From: Rhynchopus sp. YZ270_cl-10
Lineage: Eukaryota > Euglenozoa > Diplonemea > Diplonemida > Diplonemidae
NCBI GenBank assembly: GCA_964035575.1
Contig: OZ037881.1
Coordinates: forward strand, 620,001 to 684,000
Direction: 5' to 3'
DNA length: 64,000 nucleotides
How positions within the stretch are numbered: the first letter of the stretch is position 1; every line of letters starts with the position of its first letter. The notes beneath the pieces are model-generated. The model was not told where the DNA came from and searched no databases. It saw nothing but the letters and a program-made list of their open reading frames with translations. A program made the position numbers and the translations under genes. Shown piece after piece: positions 59,463 through 64,000 of this stretch.

Positions 59463-60840
59463 AGTCAAGGTATAACCGAGTGAACGGCCCAAGACCCCCG
59501 TGGAGAAGTTAAATGTTGTAATGCTATCAAGTAGAAACTGCGAACACTGTCTTACCCTCCTCAATGCATGGTGGGAGATGTCTTTGACAACCAATATCCT
59601 GTACCCAGGTACCCAAATTCCCAGACCCACGCAGTACCACGTCGCAGTACTACGCAAAATTTACCACCAGACCCTGTCTTCGTGCACCTGAAGTGCAACG
59701 CCGCAGACAGGCCAAACATGCGTTGGACTCAGAGGAATGCCCGCTGTGCAGGCATCAAACATGAGAACCAACTCCCAGCAACAAGGGACACCTTTTGGCG
59801 GGCGTTGTTGAGGGTGTTTGGGGTGCAAAGTTTTCCACAATTTTGATGCGCGGGTACAGAAGTGTTGTCTTGTTCTTTCATCTCTAGGAATGTAAATGTC
59901 AATCGTGTTTAACTACCACGAGGGCTTGTTTAGTGAACCCACAAGGGGTCGAAGGGGGTTGGTTATCCCATATCTATCAAAGGTTGTGTCGACCAGGCGA
60001 ATCCACTATGTTACGCTGTACGTTGTTAAATCCGAAGAAATAACGCTTTAGCAGCCGCAGGAAGTTTGTTAAAAAGAGTGCCTCACGCTACACAAACCAC
60101 CACCCGCGATTGACTTAGATGTTATAACAAAGAGAATTCAGAACAAAACAACACCCTGCCCCATACACACTAAATTGTCATGCTTCAAGAGCATGCCTGG
60201 GCCAAAATTACTGTGACAAAAAGGCAACAAAACCACCCACAAGGAGTGTGAAATGTGCACTGGTTTTCTGGGGGAACGCAATATTTTCTTGTGCCTCGTC
60301 CTCCGCAAGCAGAGGACAGACTTTCCGGAAGGTTTCCAAAGTCGAATTTCTTGCACTAGCTATGCTCCCTGGGTTAAATGGCAATAGCAGTGACTGACAA
60401 AGTGTACCCATCCCCCTTCCACCCCAGATCTTAGTCCGCAAACTCAGAATGGATTGATGCGGGTGATACTCTTTGGGTTTTGAGTTGCTGAATGTCGGAG
60501 ACGCGGCGAGGCTTCTCATCACAATCGCAGATGCAGTTCAGATTTCACGATCCTGTGATGAGTGTAAATGTGGAGTGTGATTAATGAATGAAATGTATGG
60601 TGTAGAAACGCAGTTATCGGGAAAGGTGAGGTTAATGTGGTAAAAAAAGTGGATAAAACTCGTGTAATTTTGTGAATTCCCACAAAGGTGGGTGATAATG
60701 TGCCCTTTTGTCACTCAATTGTAACCGATAATGTATGGGAGAATGAAATTTTATTTCCCAACCCAACAACAACGATAAAGCGTGAAGACAATAAATGAAA
60801 TCAAAGCGGAATAAATTTGAGGTTTTGTGAGGCACTCAAC
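59463..60840. other. Gene-poor DNA
   Basis: Short ORFs only. A 92-codon frame at 59568-59846 has fair composition but no recognised domain, and I do not call it a gene. Confidence 0.45.
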
Positions 60841-60912
60841 GAGTGTGCCGGCTCTGTGGCGTCACGGAGCCACCAACACTCCCCAGTCATTTTTCCTGCG
60901 CTTCCAGGAAAA
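60841..60912. ncRNA. Two adjacent stable hairpins
   Basis: Hairpin 1 (60841-60881) has a 6-bp outer stem (GAGTGT/ACACTC) and a 9-bp inner stem (GGCTCTGTG/CACGGAGCC). Hairpin 2 (60891-60912) pairs TTTTCCTG with CAGGAAAA. Two stems in a row could be an RNA gene or a remnant of a palindromic element. No box motifs are certain. Confidence 0.25.
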
Positions 60913-61129
60913 CTCGCGTTTGCGACCAGGCCGAAACGAAAAAATTTAATTCACAGCAAACAGGTGTGAGGGAGAAGAAAAGAAAGTGAACAAAAACGAA
61001 AAAACAATGTTTTTCTGAAATGTGATGTTGTTGGGGTGGGGAGAATAAAACAGTTCCAGAAAAGCTCCTGCGTCGGTTTTCTTTTGGTTAAAAAAATCAC
61101 TCAGTAAAAAAAAGAACTTTTTCATCACT

Positions 61130-61480
61130 CCCCTCAAACACCCTCAAACACTGCCAAAACGAAGAAGGACAGGATACATGACACTTACGGATACCAAGTC
61201 TCAGCGGGTATGAGAAGCAAGGAGGTGTACAAGAAGAAATGGGACGAGTTCTTGCGGTTTTCAAACCTCGAGCGACTTGGTCCGCTTTGTATTGACACGG
61301 ACCTCGACACCCCGACATGTACTGGCTTTTGAGAAAGGCAGTCGGTTCCTCGGTAGATTGCGTGCAAGTGAGGGAATATCCATCTGCTTGGAAGACGTCA
61401 AAACACCAAACATAGTATTTCGCGACATAAAGGGCAGATCAAATACTCACTGCCTTACATTCTCGGTTACAATTGAGTGA
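61130..61480 (+). pseudogene. Degraded fragment resembling a tyrosine-recombinase N-terminal domain
   Basis: Contains a segment reading EVYKKKWDEFLRFSNL that parallels YRKTWDDFLRFNRL in the ORF at 62242-62469 on the other strand. The pattern W..F..F recalls the N-terminal (core-binding) domain of tyrosine recombinases of Crypton or other YR elements. It is broken and short, and the element family is not settled. Confidence 0.3.
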
Positions 61481-61530
61481 CACAAAGGGCATATAATCTG
61501 CAAAATTGCACGAGTTTTATTTCACTGAGT

Positions 61531-61933
61531 TGGTGCTTCCCGGGGGGTATGCATTTCACAAATTTTCAATTCAATTCACAACTATTCACAACTTTTCACA
61601 ACTTTTCACTACCCTTTTTTCTCTCGTTCGTCGCACATCACACAGTACACAGTACACAGGTACACTGGTACACCACATCACGTTCTATCTTGTGAATCCC
61701 AGCGTGCCCCTCAATGGGTGGGTCACCACCCGCCCAAAAAAAAAAAAGCACACACAAAAAAAAAAAAAAATCAATTCACAACTTTTCACATTTGTTTTTA
61801 CAACTTTTCACAATTTGTCACCACTTTTCGCCAGCCTTCACAATTTTGTAGCAGTTTTCGTGTTGTGAAAATTTGTGAAAACTTGTCACATTTTGTGAAA
61901 ATTTGTGAAATGCACACCCCCCGGGAAGCACCA
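61531..61933. mobile_element. 403-bp foldback MITE, TSD TGAGT
   Basis: A 37-bp terminal inverted repeat starts TGGTGCTTCCCGGGGGGT and runs into GCATTTCACAAATTTTC, with one mismatch. TGAGT flanks both ends (61526-61530 and 61934-61938). The interior is made of TTCACAACTTTTCAC-like repeats. Ends (TG...CA), 5-bp duplication and interior style match the MITE at 18812. Confidence 0.9.
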
Positions 61934-61961
61934 TGAGTTAGATAATTATTATCTCATGAAA

Positions 61962-62155
61962 TAAAGTGAACATTATTTCACGAGGTGGTGGGTGACTCAA
62001 ACTGGGGCTCAACTTCACGAAGCGAGTGGAGTTCAGCATTTTGATTTCATGAGTGAAGTGAGTGTAATCATAAAAGTGATGTCACGAGCGATAGCGAGTG
62101 GGTATCACGTATTCCAGTTTGTGAATCACCCATCAGTTAAATAATGTTCACTTTA
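61962..62155. mobile_element. Small inverted-repeat element, 194 bp
   Basis: TAAAGTGAACATTATTT at the left is inverted at the right, and similarity continues imperfectly through GGGTGA..CAAACTGG, about 43 bp per arm. It starts about 24 bp from the right TSD of the 403-bp MITE. Confidence 0.6.
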
Positions 62156-62241
62156 GTTTTCGATACGTAATTTTATACCACGCGTGAAAAACGTAAACAG
62201 GTGAAAAAGTGAGTGAAATAAGATTCGTTTTATTTCACGTT

Positions 62242-62469
62242 TTATTTCACGCAAATCGTGAAGGATTGGGTGGGGGAGTGAAATAAAAGATCACGGAGTG
62301 ATCTGAAGGACACGACGTGTTCTTCCCTGGGCTCGTTCGCTCCTGAAAGTCTGTTGAAACGGAGGAAATCGTCCCATGTTTTCCTGTACTGCACACCACT
62401 GTTCATGTCGTCGAACAAGTTGTCATATGCATCCTCCATCTCCGCAAACTTGCGCGTGGGTTTAGGCAT
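62242..62469 (-). CDS. Short ORF resembling a tyrosine-recombinase N-terminal domain
   Basis: A 75-codon frame (from MPKPTRKFAEMEDAYDNL) with YRKTWDDFLRFNRLSG and, further on, EEHVVSFRSLRDL. This W..F..F......P.EE.V..F..L pattern is that of the SAM-like core-binding domain of tyrosine recombinases. No catalytic domain (R-H-R-Y) is seen nearby. It is probably a remnant of a YR mobile element in a stretch full of palindromic elements. It could also be a small domesticated protein. Confidence 0.35.
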   Translation of the reverse strand: MPKPTRKFAEMEDAYDNLFDDMNSGVQYRKTWDDFLRFNRLSGANEPREEHVVSFRSLRDLLFHSPTQSFTICVK

Positions 62470-62596
62470 GTGTGTAAGAGGCAATAAATAATCTGTAATT
62501 TGAAGTGTGGTGGTGTGAGGGGTGGAGCGTGGGCTCAACGTTCCACTGTTTACACCTATAAATACGTTTTTCACTTGTGGAATAAAATTACATATT

Positions 62597-62744
62597 GAGT
62601 GAAATAAGAACATTTTCTTGCACTTGCCACTAAAAAGGCACCCTCGTGACTCTCTCACTCTTATTCCCCTCGCTTCGCTCGGGAAATAACGCACTCGGGC
62701 ACCTTTTTAGTGGCGCGTGAAATAAAATAGTTCTTATTTCACTC
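62597..62744. mobile_element. Small palindromic element, 148 bp
   Basis: Arms start GAGTGAAATAAGAAC and include GCCACTAAAAAGG, inverted at the other end as CCTTTTTAGTGGC. The centre has CGCTTCGCTCG. No coding capacity. Confidence 0.65.
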
Positions 62745-62757
62745 GAATAAATAGTTA

Positions 62758-63059
62758 TTATCTCACGGGCAATAATGTTGTGCTGCGTTTTCGAAATTCC
62801 TACAGTATATTTGACAAATGATGTATGACCACCTAGTACGGGGCGTCAAGGTTGGGTATGGTGAACAGTTCCTCGAAGTCCTATGACTGCAACCCTTTTG
62901 GTTGCATGCGCAGATCTCCTCCACATTGCTTTTGCGCCTACTCTCGGCATGGGTTTTGTTTTGTTCTTTGTGTGCGGAGATAATGTCTACTGTATTTTGT
63001 GTAATCTCCAGGAAGGAATTTCGAAAACGCGGCCAAACATTATTACACAAGTGAGATAA
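62758..63059. mobile_element. TIR element, about 302 bp
   Basis: TTATCTCAC, AATAATGTT and GCGTTTTCGAAATTCCT at the left recur inverted at the right (GGAATTTCGAAAACGC, AACATTATT, GTGAGATAA). Target duplication not clear. Confidence 0.65.
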
Positions 63060-63468
63060 AAAATTGTTGGCTCTCTCTCTGTTGTTTTGGCTTTTGTTTT
63101 TTTGTCTATTTGTGACGAGGCCTGGAACACCTGAACATAGGCATATCTGGAAAATCTATCTGAGGTGTGGCAAATTAAATATATTCAAGCGTGTGGTTGA
63201 GGCGCACCTAAACATAAGTAAGTGCCAAGTCTGAACATTTATTTTCAGAGGCCTTAGTGAGGCTGTTTCGGCCTCGTTGCATTGTATCATGATGTAATAA
63301 GGTTCACATACTTTCGATTCAAAGAAGAGAAAGCACACAAGAAAATAAAATGCTGCAAACCACTGGGTGTGTTGTTTGCATCTACACAAGTAACTGAAAG
63401 TTAAACATTTACATACCTTGTCTTCCCCGTAGCCTCCGCCTTCGCTGCTGTCAAGCTGCCTTCTCTTG
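63060..63468. other. Spacer, nothing recognised
   Basis: No gene or repeat that I can support. Confidence 0.45.
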
Positions 63469-63713
63469 GTACCCAGTACCCAGTACCCAGTACCCAGTAC
63501 CCAGTACCCAGTACCCAGTACCCAGTACCCAGTACCCAGTACCCAGTACCCAGTACCCAGTACCCAGTACCCAGTACCCAGTACCCAGTACCCAGTACCC
63601 AGTACCCAGTACCCAGTACCCAGTACCCAGTACCCAGTACCCAGTACCCAGTACCCAGTACCCAGTACCCAGTACCCAGTACCCAGTACCCAGTACCCAG
63701 TACCCAGTACCCA
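63469..63713 (+). repeat. (TACCCAG)n minisatellite
   Basis: About 35 perfect copies of a 7-bp unit. The same word occurs in short clusters at 59170-59230 and 59600-59615. It is the source of long artificial ORFs on both strands. Confidence 0.97.
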
Positions 63714-64000
63714 AATTGGTCGCCCCCTGGTTGGTCGAGAACCTAAAAATGCAAAAAAACGCAAAATTCATGTGTTTTGACCATGTCTGGGTACACCAAA
63801 TACACACCTCTGAACAAGCCTATACCCAGTAGTAGGCAACAAGCGCTATTTTTTGACCAAGAAAAAAAAAATCCCCCAAAAATTGGGTGTAGTAGGTCAT
63901 AAAATGGCCCAAAAAATCCAAAGAAAACCTCAGATTGACCAAACAATGAAAAAAATTTTCAAGTCAAATTTTCAGCCAAAATACGGCTATTTTGGTTATA
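63714..64000. other. Window-edge sequence
   Basis: AT-rich sequence to the window edge. No gene seen. Confidence 0.4.

Noticed and set aside
59568-59846. 92-codon ORF as a gene
   Set aside because: Begins in TACCCAG-like repeat and has no family match; too little support.
63469-63713. CRISPR array
   Set aside because: Perfect 7-bp tandem units with no spacers, in a eukaryote.
63451-63807. GTGYWVL-repeat proteins on both strands
   Set aside because: Translation of the (TACCCAG)n minisatellite. A 7-bp repeat without stops is open in several frames.

Overview
This is nuclear DNA of a eukaryotic protist. Coding regions are compact, GC-rich and mostly intron-free, and use the standard code. They sit in long AT-rich spacers full of homopolymer runs, inverted-repeat elements and dispersed short repeats. 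I recognise 14 protein genes. One is cut by the left window edge and one (PRPP synthetase) has two clear GT-AG introns. All 14 genes lie on the minus strand over about 57 kb. Such one-way gene order is typical of euglenozoans and dinoflagellates with polycistronic, trans-spliced transcription. A diplonemid-like euglenozoan would fit, but nothing here proves the lineage.

Layout from left to right. 1-10 kb: an aldo-keto reductase (partial), two related SLC22-like transporters (2284-3828 and 7712-9226) and a small coiled-coil protein. 10.8-12.1 kb: a 1.28 kb near-perfect palindrome with the same small ORF in each arm. 12.1-14.6 kb: a secreted astacin metalloprotease with a PA14 C-terminus. 14.8-36 kb: five genes separated by copies of a composite repeat (modules A-B-C-D, plus a short module E). 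They are a PARP-like protein with two ADP-ribosyltransferase folds, an AIG1-type GTPase, PRPP synthetase, a zinc alcohol dehydrogenase and a second PARP-like paralogue. A 716-bp foldback MITE has inserted in one module C, with two empty-site copies in the same window. 36-41 kb: gene-poor AT-rich DNA with inverted-repeat elements. 41.2-42.8 kb: a PLP-dependent decarboxylase fused to a PB1 domain. 44.6-54.8 kb: a tandem pair of secreted astacin-CUB proteases with 5 and 6 CUB units. 55.2-56.8 kb: a Pro/Arg/Ser-rich protein. 57-64 kb: mainly decayed mobile-element DNA, hairpins and a 7-bp minisatellite, with a short piece resembling a tyrosine-recombinase N-terminal domain.

The parts most worth following up are these. 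(1) The paired PDZ/cold-shock/CCCH/ART/RRM/CCCH/ART proteins around an AIG1 GTPase, which look like an RNA-sensing ADP-ribosylation module. (2) Three families of short dispersed hairpins, all in the same orientation as each other, with paired changes that keep the stems. One family carries a match to the Pol III A box and ends in T runs. (3) A MITE group with TG...CA ends and 5-bp target duplications, shown by empty sites.
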